Below the pieces are notes generated by a model. The model made no database searches. It saw nothing but the letters and a program-made list of their open reading frames with translations, and was not told the DNA's origin. A stretch of DNA of 64,000 nucleotides from Takakia lepidozioides (lineage: Eukaryota > Streptophyta > Takakiopsida > Takakiales > Takakiaceae): positions 58,201,053 through 58,265,052 of the forward strand of contig CM060732.1 in assembly GCA_030704615.1 (NCBI GenBank), given 5' to 3'. Shown piece after piece: positions 10,940-22,499 of this stretch. Position 1 is the first letter of the stretch. Each line of letters opens with the position of its first letter. Both the position numbers and the translations under genes were made by a program.

Positions 10940-10962
10940 CCCCCCCCCCCCCCCCCCCCCCC
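10940..10962 (+). repeat. Poly-C run of 23 inside the CACTA left subterminal region
   Basis: An uninterrupted run of 23 C. It may be a real homopolymer or partly a sequencing artefact. The following 10963-12790 is AT-rich, with a (ttg)n run at about 11436-11452, and holds no convincing gene. One short PPR-like phrase (LHADMIKAG) occurs at about 12200-12230. Confidence 0.8.
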
Positions 10963-12795
10963 TGGTGTTAGGTTAACCCAGTCCTTTGCACCACATGTGA
11001 ACTTTCTTGGTCCTGTGAAAAAAACCATCTCACACCAAACTCGCACCTGATGTGGCTGTAGGTTTAGGTGGCTCTTTTGACGGATATTTTGATGGCCGTT
11101 TTGACTGGTCAGTTCAACTAGTGTTTTGACTAAGTAATCTTAATGGTCTTTCTACGGTACTTATTACACCTCGTTGCCACCATGTCTGCCACATGTATGT
11201 CAAAGGGAATGCCACGTAATAGAGTCCATCAGAATTATTAAATAAATAATAGATATTAAGGGCTCTTTTTACGGCTTCTCTCACACAGATTTAACACCAG
11301 GTTCAAATCGTGGTGTGAACGCAATGACACTAGTGTGAATACTGTCACATCCATTGTTCTGTTCATATTGGACGAAAAGTAAACAATTATTATTTATTGA
11401 CAAATGCTAAAATGAATAGTCATATTATTATTATTGTTGTTGTTGTTGTTGTATAGATATTCTTATAATAAATGGGATAGCACCCCGAAAGCCATTGGCT
11501 GCTTGATTTAATATTTAATATATTATTTATTTTAGATTTTTTTTTATTTGTTTTGTTTCATTTAAATAAAAACTTATTTAAAACAGGGGATAATATTTGT
11601 ATTATTAACCACATTGACCAGTAGTAATGTTATTAATATTAAACATAGCAAACAACCAGCAAAATACCACATTTATGTCTACACAAGGAAAATTTGGCTT
11701 GATGTGGGAAAATGAAGTTGCCCTTGAACAAGGGGATCTTGTGATCATACATGAGAATAGCAAGACCATCAATTCAAAAAATACGGTTCACATGAGAAGA
11801 GCTGTTTTGTTCACCTGGCTTAGCAACCCTCAATCCATAAAGAAAACTAAACTAAACTAAACTTGTAGCACCTTCAATATCACGCGTGTTTAAGAAACTT
11901 TTCAGACCATAAGGTGGAACTTCCCTGCGTGTCACCCAATGTGGTATGATTAGGGGTAACAGAGTAGTCCGGGTACGGCAACACAACCTCTGAAATCATG
12001 ACCAATTTCACATGGATACGGTAATAGTTGTCTAGCAAATTTGCTTTCGGAAATCCAGCAATATATCCCACATCTGCCCTTCATTTTGGTGCACAAGGAT
12101 CAAACAATAACTTAAAATGGCATTGAAGTTCTTCCAGCAAACACCCCAACCCTACCTATTGCAGTACTTCCAATTCTGAATTGCATTTGCTTGTCTCTAT
12201 ACTCCATGCTGACATGATCAAAGCTGGAACGGTGCCATACCTAGTTGATAGCAGGTTATGCATGGTCAGCATGGATGTGGTAGGACGATGTCACAAAACT
12301 ACCTTTGTAGGTTGCTGGGCCTGCAGCTATGTGGCGATACATAGGGGGTGTATTGATCCAGCATCAGACAAGGAAAAAAAATTGCACAAGGGAAGTACTT
12401 ACACTGTGCGGATTTTGTTGGTCACCTTGTGGGTCAGTCAGATCCACTGTGGTTGTAGTATTATTGTACTCTCCCTGCCCATTGAACGCTTCACTGGTTT
12501 CACCATCTGTATATTGAATGACACAATGATCAAAAAATTAGAATAGCACGAATGACACACAATGTGAAGTAGCATTAACAATAAAAATCCACCCACGCGC
12601 CCAAGCATTGAAACTTTTGCTCTCACCTTTCGTTGATTATGCTTTGTTGTTGCATCGGGAGGCAAAGTCGTTGGAACTCTGGCAGCAGGAAGCCCTGGTT
12701 CGGATGCCTTTGCAGATTGTTGTGATCCACTACCCATGGCTGGACCTAGTTTCGAACGTTCGGACTTCGGAGGTCGCATGTGCACATGTTACTTA

Positions 12796-13191
12796 CTAGT
12801 TGGGCTGCCCATATCTGTATGGGTGCCCTGACACATACTCAGGGATGTGTGCAGCCTTGGATACACCCTCTAACCAAGGCAGTAATTCTTTCATAAGCTT
12901 CTTGCAGTTTGGCTGATCCCTCGACTTCCATGGATACGGGAAAATACAATTATTTGCAGGGTTGGGTAAGCAAGTGAGTGGGGAATCGTCCTCCAACAAA
13001 GTATTGGTTGGATTGTAATGGCTGTAGTCCTTACAGAACTTACATAAGTTCTTGTACATGATAGTTTTAGAAGGATTGACAGGGTCCACCATTCCCACAG
13101 GCTGGTCACAATAGTCTTGGTGAAGCACCACCTTTGGCTGTTTCCCACGAAACAAAGCTTTCACAACTGGAAGGACATTACTCAATGACAT
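12796..13191 (-). CDS. Unrecognised Cys-containing ORF inside the CACTA element
   Basis: A 131-residue frame with a true ATG on minus. It shows a Cys pair (KNLCKFCKDYSHYNP) and an aromatic, Pro-rich C-terminus (GHPYRYGQPN). It lies downstream of the TNPA-like gene in the same orientation and could be its last exon or a separate transposon ORF. No family is recognised. Confidence 0.4.
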   Translation of the reverse strand: MSLSNVLPVVKALFRGKQPKVVLHQDYCDQPVGMVDPVNPSKTIMYKNLCKFCKDYSHYNPTNTLLEDDSPLTCLPNPANNCIFPYPWKSRDQPNCKKLMKELLPWLEGVSKAAHIPEYVSGHPYRYGQPN

Positions 13192-13343
13192 GGAAGACCA
13201 TACACCTACATAAAAAATCTGAAGGCATCGGTCCAGAAAATCCTGACACCCAGGTCTGGAGGTGACAGTGGGCTCTAGGTATTCCCTTGTTCGTAGTTGG
13301 TCTCACATAACAATCCATTCAAGTCAAGTATAAGGATGTGTTT

Positions 13344-15855
13344 CTACCTCTCAGATGCCGAAGGGCAATTACCTACAACTTGTACATGATTATCATGTAC
13401 AAGAGACACACCTTTCTGTGGGGCACTCTGCAAATTCATGGAGACCTCACAGGCATATTGAGAGGGTAGTACATATGTCGGCAGTGCTATTGGTGCAGGG
13501 GACAATAAAACTGATGAACACTTTGCAGTTGCCTCAACAATATGGGGGGATGGATTGAGTTCACCTTCAGACCAACCCTCCATGTCATCATCCCTCTCCA
13601 TCTCTGAAAGCCCAAACAATGAGCCTATTGTGTTTGGCTTTGGTGGCGGTGAAGAAACTGCCTTGAACAGGTTGAGTGGTGAGCCCATAACATGAGAAAT
13701 AGTCTCCTTTGTTGTCTGTGGCGCAAAGGTGGTGCATGGTGGACCTGTAGGCTGTGAATCTGGCACATTCATGCCAAGTTTAGCTGCGAGCGCAATGTTG
13801 AATGCAGCTGCTGCCTCCAGTTGGACTTGGACTGCTTCCAAAGCTGCCTTGGAGCTGGCTTCCATCTGCACTTGCTTGTTTTCCATAGCATCGAGGCGAG
13901 CTGCTAGTGAACCAATTCCCTGCCCCAACACATAGAACACCTCCAAAGTAACAATTCACTACACTGAACTGATGACCTAGTAAGAAAAGAGAACCAAATG
14001 GCAACTAGCAATGGCATGGAAATCATGAATATGTAATTCACACCAGATTGGGACTGAGTTTATATACCGATGTGGCTGCACTGCCTGTACACCCCGACCC
14101 ATAGCCTTTGTCACTTCTGGCGCTACTGGCGATCTCCTGCAAACTTGGTGTACGTCCAGTCTCCTTCTCCTGTGATTGCAACAAATTTGCAAGTGTAAAT
14201 GACTAGCATAGCACACTGCCAACAGTAAAGAATTATCTAGGATAGTATCAATGACTCCCCCTCAATAAGAGTGCTTGGTTTCTTGCTGGCACCCAACTCT
14301 GAGAAGGCCCCCAAGTAGTAGCAATGTGCACTAATTCCATCCATATAGGAATAGACTCTGAGCTCTAGCCAAAAAAACCCAACACAGAAAGTTTGTCAAT
14401 GCAAAACAATGTGGGAACTTCCTATGTTGTAAGAGAAGTATACCAGTCGTGCTACAACACCGCTGATTCCACTGCGACCCGATCGAGATGTATTCTTCAC
14501 ACATCCCCGCGCCTTGACACCATTTGCCTGGAATTTCTTGAAATCTGTGGAACTCCAACTAACAACTAGTTGTGCCCATGTCTTGTCTGGCACATGATGG
14601 GGTTTGGGCAGCCCCACACTATAGTAATTTTTTAATAGCTTATTTTGTTGGTACTTGAGCTGCCCGCAAATTGTTTTTGTAATAGCCTTTATGTTAAGAC
14701 CAGGAGGTCCATATTCCCAATCTGAAGCCAATATCTCCATGATCTTTTCAATTAAGTGTAATGGTTGATCCTGAGCATACAATGACCAATCCAACAAACG
14801 TTGACACTGCCCTCGCAGAGCTGTCATCCACTGGTTCCGAGCAGGACCTTCAGGGTTTCCAAGTTCATCACAAGAAATGAAAAATTTCCTCCTCCCTACA
14901 GCCACATTTTGAGCAGCCTGGTCTCTCAGATCTTTTGCCAAGTGCCCTTCTTTCCCTCCTTAAAGCATTTTTGCGTTCTACAGAAGTCACACCTGATGTC
15001 CCCCCAGAAGTAAGGTTTGGAATCCTGCAAGGTTTCAGCAGTACCTTGCATGTTACCACCTTCACTCTGTAGTGGCTGGACTGATGTCTCCCACCCCACA
15101 GGATGATGCGGAGAAGATGCATCCTCGGTCTGTTTCAGAATGCCTTTCCCTTTTAGGGTATTAGGTATACCTGGAGATGTTGGATAAAGAGGTGGCCGCG
15201 GTGCAGTGAAGCTCAAAGGTGCCGGCTGTTGTACTCCACTGTAGTTGGATGCTGAAGGTTGGTGGCCACCATATTGGACCTGCCCCTGGTGTGGTCTTGC
15301 AGGGCTGGTAGGATAGAGGGAGGAAGTAGGTTGGTTGTATGTAGGTCGAGGAGGATACATACTATGAGGCTGCATTCCATAATGGTGGTAAATGGAATAC
15401 CCACCTTGACTAGGATCATGCATTGGAGCGCCTGCAGGTGGAACAAAAGAATTGTAATTCTGGCACTGAGGATCATTGTTTGGAGGTTGATAGTGAGGAT
15501 ACGGCATGTGCCCATGCAGATTATACCCTGACATGGCAGGATACTGCGGGTATATAGGCGGATACGAGGGAGGAGCCGATACTGGTGGATACAAGGGAGC
15601 TGGAACGTCAGTCTGTGGAGTGGGCGGGGCTGGTTTTTTGTAAGTTGGAACAGACGCACCACTCATCACAGCAGCTGGCGCAATAGTTGGTGCACACTTC
15701 GCTGGAGTAAGATACTTATGCTCGTTCGCATCCTTCCCTGCAATTCCCTTCCTTTTTTTGACTAAACTCTGCACACATTGCTCAACATAAACATGAGAAA
15801 CAAGATAATTCTCATACTTGTCCACTCGAACATACATGAATTCCAAATGCTTCAT
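13344..15855 (-). CDS. TNPA-like second protein of the CACTA element (Transposase_24-like)
   Basis: Several minus-strand pieces look like exons of one gene. 15855-14926 starts at ATG and is Pro/Tyr-rich (PYPHYQPPNNDPQCQNY), with a Cys pair near its end. 14941-14396 holds PKPHHVPDKTWAQLVVSW and VKARGCVKNTSRSGRSG, matching the layout of plant Ptta/En/Spm second proteins, which bind transposon ends. A piece at about 14175-14071 gives EKETGRTPSLQEIASSAR, another phrase typical of that family. 13946-13344 has an Ala-rich coiled coil (LDAMENKQVQMEASSKAAL) and a polar tail. The join at about 14930 needs an intron or a frameshift. Exon borders are not certain. The gene faces away from tnp2, whereas in classic En/Spm the two products share a strand. 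Confidence 0.65.
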
Positions 15856-16425
15856 TGTGATCTAAACTGGGGCTGGAAACCTATACATAAATGTTAAAGG
15901 TGCCCAGAATGCTGACCCAAAAAACTCTGAAGTCGGAGGGAGTGAACTTTCCAAACTTGAGAGGCCCAGACTTCTGTAACATTCCATACATGGCATTGTG
16001 TCTGTACCTCTGTTCAGCATATTCAAAATTTCAGGCTGAGGCTCGGGTTATATTCGAACAATCCCTAAATTTGTCCAAAGAGGTACTCAAAAGGAAAAAG
16101 AGGCAACATTTATATACCATCATGAAGGAGAGTCAAGCATACCATAAGAGTACCAGCACTCACATTGCTGAAAACAAAGGCACATGGTCCATAAGTTGAA
16201 TTGGCAAAGAGATGTTGGAGGGTTTAGGGGTAAGGACTTCAAGTGCCTCTAGTGCTGCACTGTCTATCTGGCTTTGTTGCCAGATTTGCAATCCCTCTTT
16301 CCTCTCTATTTGTTGTTCAAAGGTATTCTTCCCGCCCTGAATTTAAATTTCAGTCTAGTGCCGAGGGTGGGTAAACCCTTGAGGTCATCCCATGTCACAG
16401 ACTAGAAACAAGTTCAGGGAAGTTT

Positions 16426-16701
16426 TCAGCCTAACTTCATTTTCATCAGAGAATTTCTTGCAACAGACATGGCTTTGGACACTATAGCCTCTAAGTCAGA
16501 TTTATCCAGCAGGGTCAAGACTTGGGGGCTGAGATTCAGATCCTTGAGAATCTCTTCTATTCTCTTCCGCCAGGACTTAGCCTGTTTGACAGGGTGATCC
16601 TGCTTCCAAGACGTCGGGAGCTTAAGGGATGCCAAACTCACCCCGAACAACCACATTGGCTGTTTTGGAGCATGCTGACATGCACTCCGTAAGCACCCCA
16701 C
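16426..16701 (-). CDS. Unrecognised minus-strand ORF in the CACTA interior
   Basis: A 91-codon frame (GTG start, no early ATG) with a helical, charged second half (SWRKRIEEILKDLNLSPQVL). It could be an upstream exon of the TNPA-like gene or part of another captured gene. 16702-17180 shows nothing else. Confidence 0.3.
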   Translation of the reverse strand: MGCLRSACQHAPKQPMWLFGVSLASLKLPTSWKQDHPVKQAKSWRKRIEEILKDLNLSPQVLTLLDKSDLEAIVSKAMSVARNSLMKMKLG

Positions 16702-17194
16702 TTGAATGGATTCTAGAGACTTTGCAATAGAGACTGAGAGATAGATGTACTCATGAGACCAACTTAGTACCCACTGTAGTCGGTGTAGAAATGAAGGGCA
16801 AAGATCTCTATGGTTTTAAGCAAGCACTAGTTTGCTTTAAGTAAAGGCTAAGGCTGACTAGGAGGTCACTGACTTACAGTCCACATGCTAGCACAAATGT
16901 CGGTTTCCTGGAAATCCCAGTATGACAGTACAGTTAATATGAATATTGTTCAGTGATGTCTGTCACTATGAAGAAAAGTGGTTTTTTGAAGGGTTTTCTA
17001 ACAAACCCCACCACCCACCCCAATCACCCAGAAGTGTGAAACAAATCAGGAGCAAGACTGGTTTAGGAGAAGGGGTGATGGTGCCTTGCAATGCAAGGCT
17101 GTTTTGTCCTTGTTTTAAAAAAAAAAACTTTCTGATATGGTCAAATCCTGACAGATCCTTCCTTGTTGTAACAAGACAAGCCCTATCTCTCTCC

Positions 17195-17290
17195 CTCCCT
17201 CCGTTTTGTTGCGTCCAAACTGGTGGCGGGATCTATGGCCACAAGGCTATGGCAAAAACGTCTTATGAGTTCATTCTCTCTCCTCCCTCT
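17195..17290 (+). repeat. Dispersed repeat family R1, copy 1
   Basis: Contains gggatctatggccacaaggct, also found at 18000-18080 and 57420-57500. Copy 2 sits right behind a LINE ORF fragment, so R1 is probably the 3' tail of that LINE. Confidence 0.7.
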
Positions 17291-17296
17291 CTGCAG

Positions 17297-17432
17297 GAAG
17301 ACAGAGCATGCGAATGAAAATTTCAGGAGGGCAAACTTCACATCAGCTGACATGAGGGAGTCAAACTTCAGTGGAAGCACTTCAATGGTGCCTACCTTGA
17401 GAAAGCTGTTGCTTTCAGAACTAATTTTCATG
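17297..17432 (+). pseudogene. Captured exon resembling a thylakoid lumenal pentapeptide-repeat protein
   Basis: A good acceptor (ctccctctctgcag) ends at 17296 and the exon reads NENFRRANFTSADMRESNFSG, then in a shifted frame NGAYLEKAVAFRTNFHG. A possible donor follows at 17433 (gtacat). The A(N/D)FxxAD five-residue periodicity marks a pentapeptide-repeat protein. The wording is like plant thylakoid-lumen pentapeptide proteins, whose biochemical role is not settled. One base is missing near 17381, shifting the frame by one. Lying inside the CACTA element with intron edges still attached, it looks like a genomic capture. Confidence 0.75.
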
Positions 17433-17671
17433 GTACATGTCGTCACATAACTTGTATCTATCATTTTATGTGCACTAATGATATACAAGTGCAGAATAAA
17501 CATTAACCCACCCTTCTATCTGTCTTCTCTCAACAAAGTTAGGCATAAAACTTTCCTGAACTTGTTTCCAGAATGTGACATGGGTGAGGACTGTAAGGAT
17601 GATCTGAAGGGCCTACCTACCGTCGGCACTAGACTCAAACCCAGGGCAGGGAGTTTTTGAGCAGTAAACAA

Positions 17672-18085
17672 AATGGAGAGAGGTAAGAGAGATTGTCAAT
17701 GCCGGGTATGCAGGCGGCCTGAAGACAATATCCATTTCTTGATACAATATCCGGGGTACTCTCATCAGAGAGTGACCCTCTTCAGGACCATCAAGAACAT
17801 TGTCCATGCACCTCTATTCACCAACTAAAATCTCGAGGCCGAGCCTAAAGCCCTGGCCCTGTTGTGGTCTAATTGGTGGGTAGCTCACACACAGGAGATT
17901 GATGCGCTAGTGAAGGGCTTTCTAGAGAAGATCTGGAAAGCCCAAACTAATTGTTTATATGAGTAAGTCCCACTACTGGAGTAAGACCCTCACAAAGGTA
18001 GTGACTGTTCCATCTTGTTCTGCCCAACTGGGCGTGGGGTCTATGGCCACAAGGCTACAACACACATCATCTTGTGAGTACATCA
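17672..18085 (+). mobile_element. LINE 3' fragment with tail (R1 copy 2)
   Basis: A short plus frame reads CQCRVCRRPEDNIHFLIQY, a Cys/His pattern found after the reverse transcriptase of plant non-LTR elements. A stop follows PLFTN, and then the frame continues with LEKIWKA. The R1 tail sequence follows at 17985-18080. Everything upstream of the zinc-finger-like end is missing, the usual result of 5' truncation. It is nested in the CACTA element. Confidence 0.65.
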
Positions 18086-18920
18086 AACATAGAAGAATGA
18101 AACCACTCAGCTGGCTTGTAAACTGAGATTGATCCAAGTCAAGACGGGTCTTCGGAACCCTCTGATATCAGATTCCAAGGGTAGATTACTTCCGTAAAAT
18201 ACTTCCTTCCAGGAAACATGAGGCTGTCGTCAAGTGTTGTACCATTCGTCCTAGGGAGTGGCTGCCTCATGCCATAGGTGATTTCCATCATCTATCCAAT
18301 GTACTCTGTGGCAAAACTTACACATATAGCTTAGAGACCCATGAAAGGTGAAGGACCCTCACCTGCACCCGTCCCAAAAACCACCACATCCAACAGAATG
18401 CATGTTAGTGAGGATGTGCAAGGTGAGTAGCAGGTCTTCACGCTTGCTATTGCTGTCCAACATGCAGATCTAAGCAAGTGAAAGATTGCAAGAGTAACAT
18501 TAAAGGTGTGACATTGCACAGAACCTTGAAAAGTTTGAGGCAGGCCAGTTTGCGACGTTGCGCATATCCGTTCACGCAACAAGTAATTGCAAAGCACATG
18601 TAAGGGCTGAGTGAACTTCATGTTTGTCTTGGTGTCTCTCATTGTCTGTTTGCTATTTCTTCCTTTTAGAGCTTACTATGCATGGCAACCACAGTAGTGG
18701 CTGGTGAGGTCAAGACTAGCTGCTTCCATCTCCTCATTCTGAGCTTGATCTTTACTTCAGTTACATCAAGTACAAAAGTGACATCAGGAGGCAAGTACAA
18801 AGTGACAATCAAGAGAATAAAATTGGGTCACATAATGGATCACACATGATACAAAATGATAGACCTAAGGAGAAAGAAAATGTATGAGATATTCAAGATG
18901 ACCACTGGGGCTGGCTCCAG

Positions 18921-19068
18921 GGAAGAGGAGTCGTCCTGGCACAAAGTTTGGCAGATGTGAAACGGGCCATTGAGGGGTATCCTGGTTCAAATTTGCTGGC
19001 ACAAAAGTACCTGACAAAGACAATGCTGATAAATGGTTACAATTTTGACCTGCGCATTTATGTACTTA
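18921..19068 (+). pseudogene. Captured exon of a tubulin-tyrosine-ligase-like protein
   Basis: From an acceptor-like ctggctccag the frame reads GRGVVLAQSLADV, YPGSNLLAQKYLTKTMLING and YNFDLRIYVLIP. These match the ATP-grasp core of TTL/TTLL enzymes, which add amino acids to tubulin tails; the V/LAQKY and FDLR motifs are conserved there. Only about 49 residues are present. The frame then runs into sequence that belongs to a minus-strand ORF, so this is an isolated exon scrap, about 1.5 kb from the captured pentapeptide exon. The stretch 18090-18900 shows no gene. Confidence 0.75.
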
Positions 19069-19718
19069 TTCCATGGAGACAGAACTTTGGTGCAGATCGC
19101 AAACCTGCTGATGGGTTGGGGAGTTTGCAGGGTGCTTTGCGCGCTTTGTCTTTGCTGGGGCTTCTTTCGTCGTTTCCATCTTTGACTCCGAGCTGGTCTC
19201 ATTCAAATCTTCATGTGCGGCATAATCTTGGTCTCGCTGCAGTTCTTGCTCTCGTGCCTCCTCTGCGTCTGACTCCGCTTGAACTTGCGCTTCCTCCTCT
19301 TGCTCTACCTCTTTCTCCCGTTGTGACATTGCAGAGTGCAGGAGTTGAACTCTGTGACTTCGGCGAGGAGGACTTGTGTGTTTGAGGATTTCCTCAACGA
19401 GGCGTTTAGGGCGACTCAAGCTCTCTTTGACGCTGCAAAGAAGAAGAAAGACAAAGTCAGCAGTTGCAAAACCCTAACATATCCTCTCTGCAGGTTTGGA
19501 GCTTTTAATGCGGTTTCATGGCTAGGGCTAGGTAGGGGATATGAAAAAAACGGAAGTTCGGACCTCTTTGCAATGTCATAGATCTTGAGCCGCGCGAAGA
19601 ATGCCTTGTTCTCCGCTTGACGCTTTGCTCGTTCTACCTCCCTCGCTGTAGGCTTGCGCCCTAGTGTAACTTCTGGACACTCTATTTGGGTCTCCATTTT
19701 CCGACAAGTCTCGCTCAC
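19066..19718 (-). CDS. Hypothetical two-exon charged coiled-coil protein divergent from tnp2
   Basis: Exon A (about 19718-19572; first ATG at 19696) reads GRKPTAREVERAKRQAENKAF. After a probable intron of about 140 bases with a cttctttgcag acceptor, exon B (about 19430-19066) continues SRPKRLVEEILKH and a Glu/Gln-rich coil (SQREKEVEQEEEAQVQAESD). No family is recognised. It starts about 320 bases from the tnp2 start on the other strand, so the two may share a promoter region. Its 3' end touches the TTLL scrap. Confidence 0.4.
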
Positions 19719-20037
19719 TCGCCAAGATGATCCCTCCTACTGCCCGTCGATTGCAAAACATGACGATGACAGACTGTGGAAACTAGAGGAAGCGCGAGCA
19801 AGAAGACTGGGTCTTCGGAAAATTCTATGTCGATGCAATGCCTGTCATGGTGGGAACTGGCAAACCATTGGCTGGGCTAAGCGTCATCTGCTTCTGAACT
19901 TGCGAGATCCTAACTTACGAGAATAAGGTGTAGAGTATTGTATATGCCCGTTTTCCTATTGCCACGTGGCTGTAAAATGGCACGTTCCACATCCATTATT
20001 GCAAATGAAAAAACTCTCCATCTTATAGTGGACTGAC

Positions 20038-22370
20038 ATGTGGCATCTGATATGTACTAAGCAGGAAAACTCTGGAGACGAACATGAGGGGTTTAGGACG
20101 GAAACCAGCCCTGCAGGTGGTCCTGATACCTTGGATCGTAATCTTGGCATGCTTAGAATGCTTCGGGAAACATTCGCAACTATAGATAATGGGGTGCAAA
20201 CTGGTGATGCACATGAGGAAACGGGAGATGGAACACAGGGCCAATGGGACATAGATGGAGTGCCAGAGCAAACTGATGGTGGACTGCAAAGCGATGGTGA
20301 TCGTGGTGCAGTGAGTGCCTTACGTTTTGAGCACGAGGCATCCAGGGCTTTATATGTAGGGAGTTCTTCCTCTCGATTGTCTGCTACCTTACTGCTGTTA
20401 AATTCTTGTCAAACCCATGGTGTGTCAAACACCTTTGTCGATGAACTCCTTACATTGTTAGGAAGACAACTGTTGCCAGCAGACAATTGCCTGCCAAAGT
20501 CCCACTATGAGGCAAAACAACTCATAATGGAACTCGGGCTTCATTACGAGAGTATACATGCATGTCCGAAAGGCTGTGTGTTGTTCAGGAGCTTCAGAAT
20601 TTGGAGGTTTGTCCAAAATGTCAGGCATGTCGTTATGTGGTGGGTACGAAGACACTAGTACCTCGTAAGGTCCTTCGACATTTCCCTATCATTCCAAGGT
20701 GCTTCGAATGTATAAAGCCAAGTCCATCTCAGAGTTAATGTCATGGCACTTTAAGAATCGAAGTCAGGATGGCTTGGTTAGGCACCTAGCAGACAGCAAG
20801 GCTTGGGCCCACATTGACCAAAAATGGCCTGAGTTTACAGCGGACCCCAGAAATTTGCGATTGGGTCTCGCATGAGATGGTGTCAATCCTCACACTGATA
20901 AATCAAACAAATGGTCAACATGGCCTGTCATGTTGGTGAACTATAATCTTCCACCCTGGCTCTGTACTAAGCCATTTTTCACGATGTTGGCTTTATTGAT
21001 TCCTGGACCACAATCTGTGGGAAATGACAATGCAGATGTTTATCTGCAGCCCCTTGTGGATGAGCTGAAATTGTTGTGGGAAGTTGGTGTGGAGGCATTG
21101 GATGGAAGCAGACCAGTGGGGCAACAGTCATTTCGCATGAGGGCCATCATGATGTGGTCAATCCACAACTTTCCAGCTTATGGGTTGCTAGCAGGATGCG
21201 CACACGGGGGATACAAGGCCTGCCCAGCTTGCGGCCCTAATGTTGATTCCAGGTACTCCAAGGCATGCAAAAAAAATTTGTATCTTGGTCAAAGGAGATA
21301 CTTGCCTGCTGTTCATCCCTACAGGAATAACTCATCCCACTTTAATGGACATGTGGAACATAGAGAAGCTCCTATGGTGGTCACTGCAAGTGAGCAATTT
21401 GACCGGGTTACAGCCAAAGAGTTGTATCTCGCAATGGGAGGGGCTGAGGGGGGAAAACAAGACCCTTCAAAGGAACATGGCATGAAACGGGTCACTGTTT
21501 TGAACCAATTGCCATACTGGAAAGACTTACTCATCCGATACACACTGGATGTGATGCATTGTGAAAAAAATTTGTGTGAGAATGTGCTAAGAACCATTCT
21601 TGGGGAGAAGGACACAGCCACATCTAGGAAGGATATGGAACTAAATGTCATTCGTGAACACTTGTGGTTGAGACCCCATCCCTCTCAACCGAACAAGTTG
21701 GTGAAGCCTTTGGCCCCATATGTTCTTACTGAAGATGAGAAGGTGCTGTTTTTGGAAACGTTGGCTGCAGTAAAGGCCCCCACAGGTTATGCTGCCACAT
21801 TCCAGAAACATGTGGCTGACAATAAACTGTCTACGATGAAAACCCATGACTACCATGTAATGATGCAGCAGATTTTACCTCTTTGCATTCGAGGGGTATT
21901 GGGAAAGGGTCCACGGATGGCAATTATGAGGCTTTCTCGAGTCTTCCAAAAAGTGTGTGCGAAGACCATTAATCCAGCTGAGCTACCGGCATTAAAAGAA
22001 GATGTTGCAATCACTATATGTCTGCTGGAGAAAGAATTCCCTCCATCATTTTTTGATGTCATGACTCACTTGCTTGTACACCTTTGTGGATGAATTGGAG
22101 GTGTGTGGTCCTGTGTCTAGCCGTTGGATGTATCCTATGGAACGGTATATGAAGACATTAAAAGGCTATGTAAGGAATATGAGCCGACCTGAAGGGAGCA
22201 TGGCGGAAGGGTATGCTTTGGATGAGGCCCTAGGGTTTCTAACTGAGTATATGGCTGAATTTCATGCTACAAGCCGAAGGGTGTGGGACTCCAATGAAGA
22301 AGACTCAGTTAGTGGGGAGGTGGTTCAAGGATTGGGAAGTGTACGAGTCCTCACCATTCAAGAATGAGAC
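20038..22370 (+). pseudogene. CACTA transposase (tnp2 family with DUF4218 region), decayed
   Basis: This is the En/Spm-type transposase that cuts and rejoins element ends. From ATG 20038 an N-terminal part runs to about 20660. After a frame change, EVCPKCQACRYVVGTKTLVP and KAKSISELMSWHF follow. The main tnp2 block is 20930-21650 (PPWLCTKPFFTMLALLIPGP, AYGLLAGCAHGGYKACPAC, YTLDVMHCEKNLCENVL). A DUF4218-like part follows (MKTHDYHVMMQQILPL, RWMYPMERYMKTLKGYVRN). Damage seen: frame changes near 20610 and 20700, a TGA at 20873-20875 where the frame is otherwise continuous, and one extra T at about 22083-22085 before VDELE. Confidence 0.9.
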
Positions 22371-22499
22371 AGTGCACACAATTATGTTTTGCACAACACA
22401 GATTGCATGAAACCATTCCTTGAGTATGTTGCTTATCATATCATGTGTGTTTCATTTCTGCCAATGGTATAAGCTGTAATCCTAATTTGCAATTCTCAT

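Noticed and set aside
17195-18085. R1 repeats as tRNA genes or tRNA-derived SINEs
   Set aside because: No cloverleaf, A box or B box could be made out, and one copy directly follows a LINE ORF.
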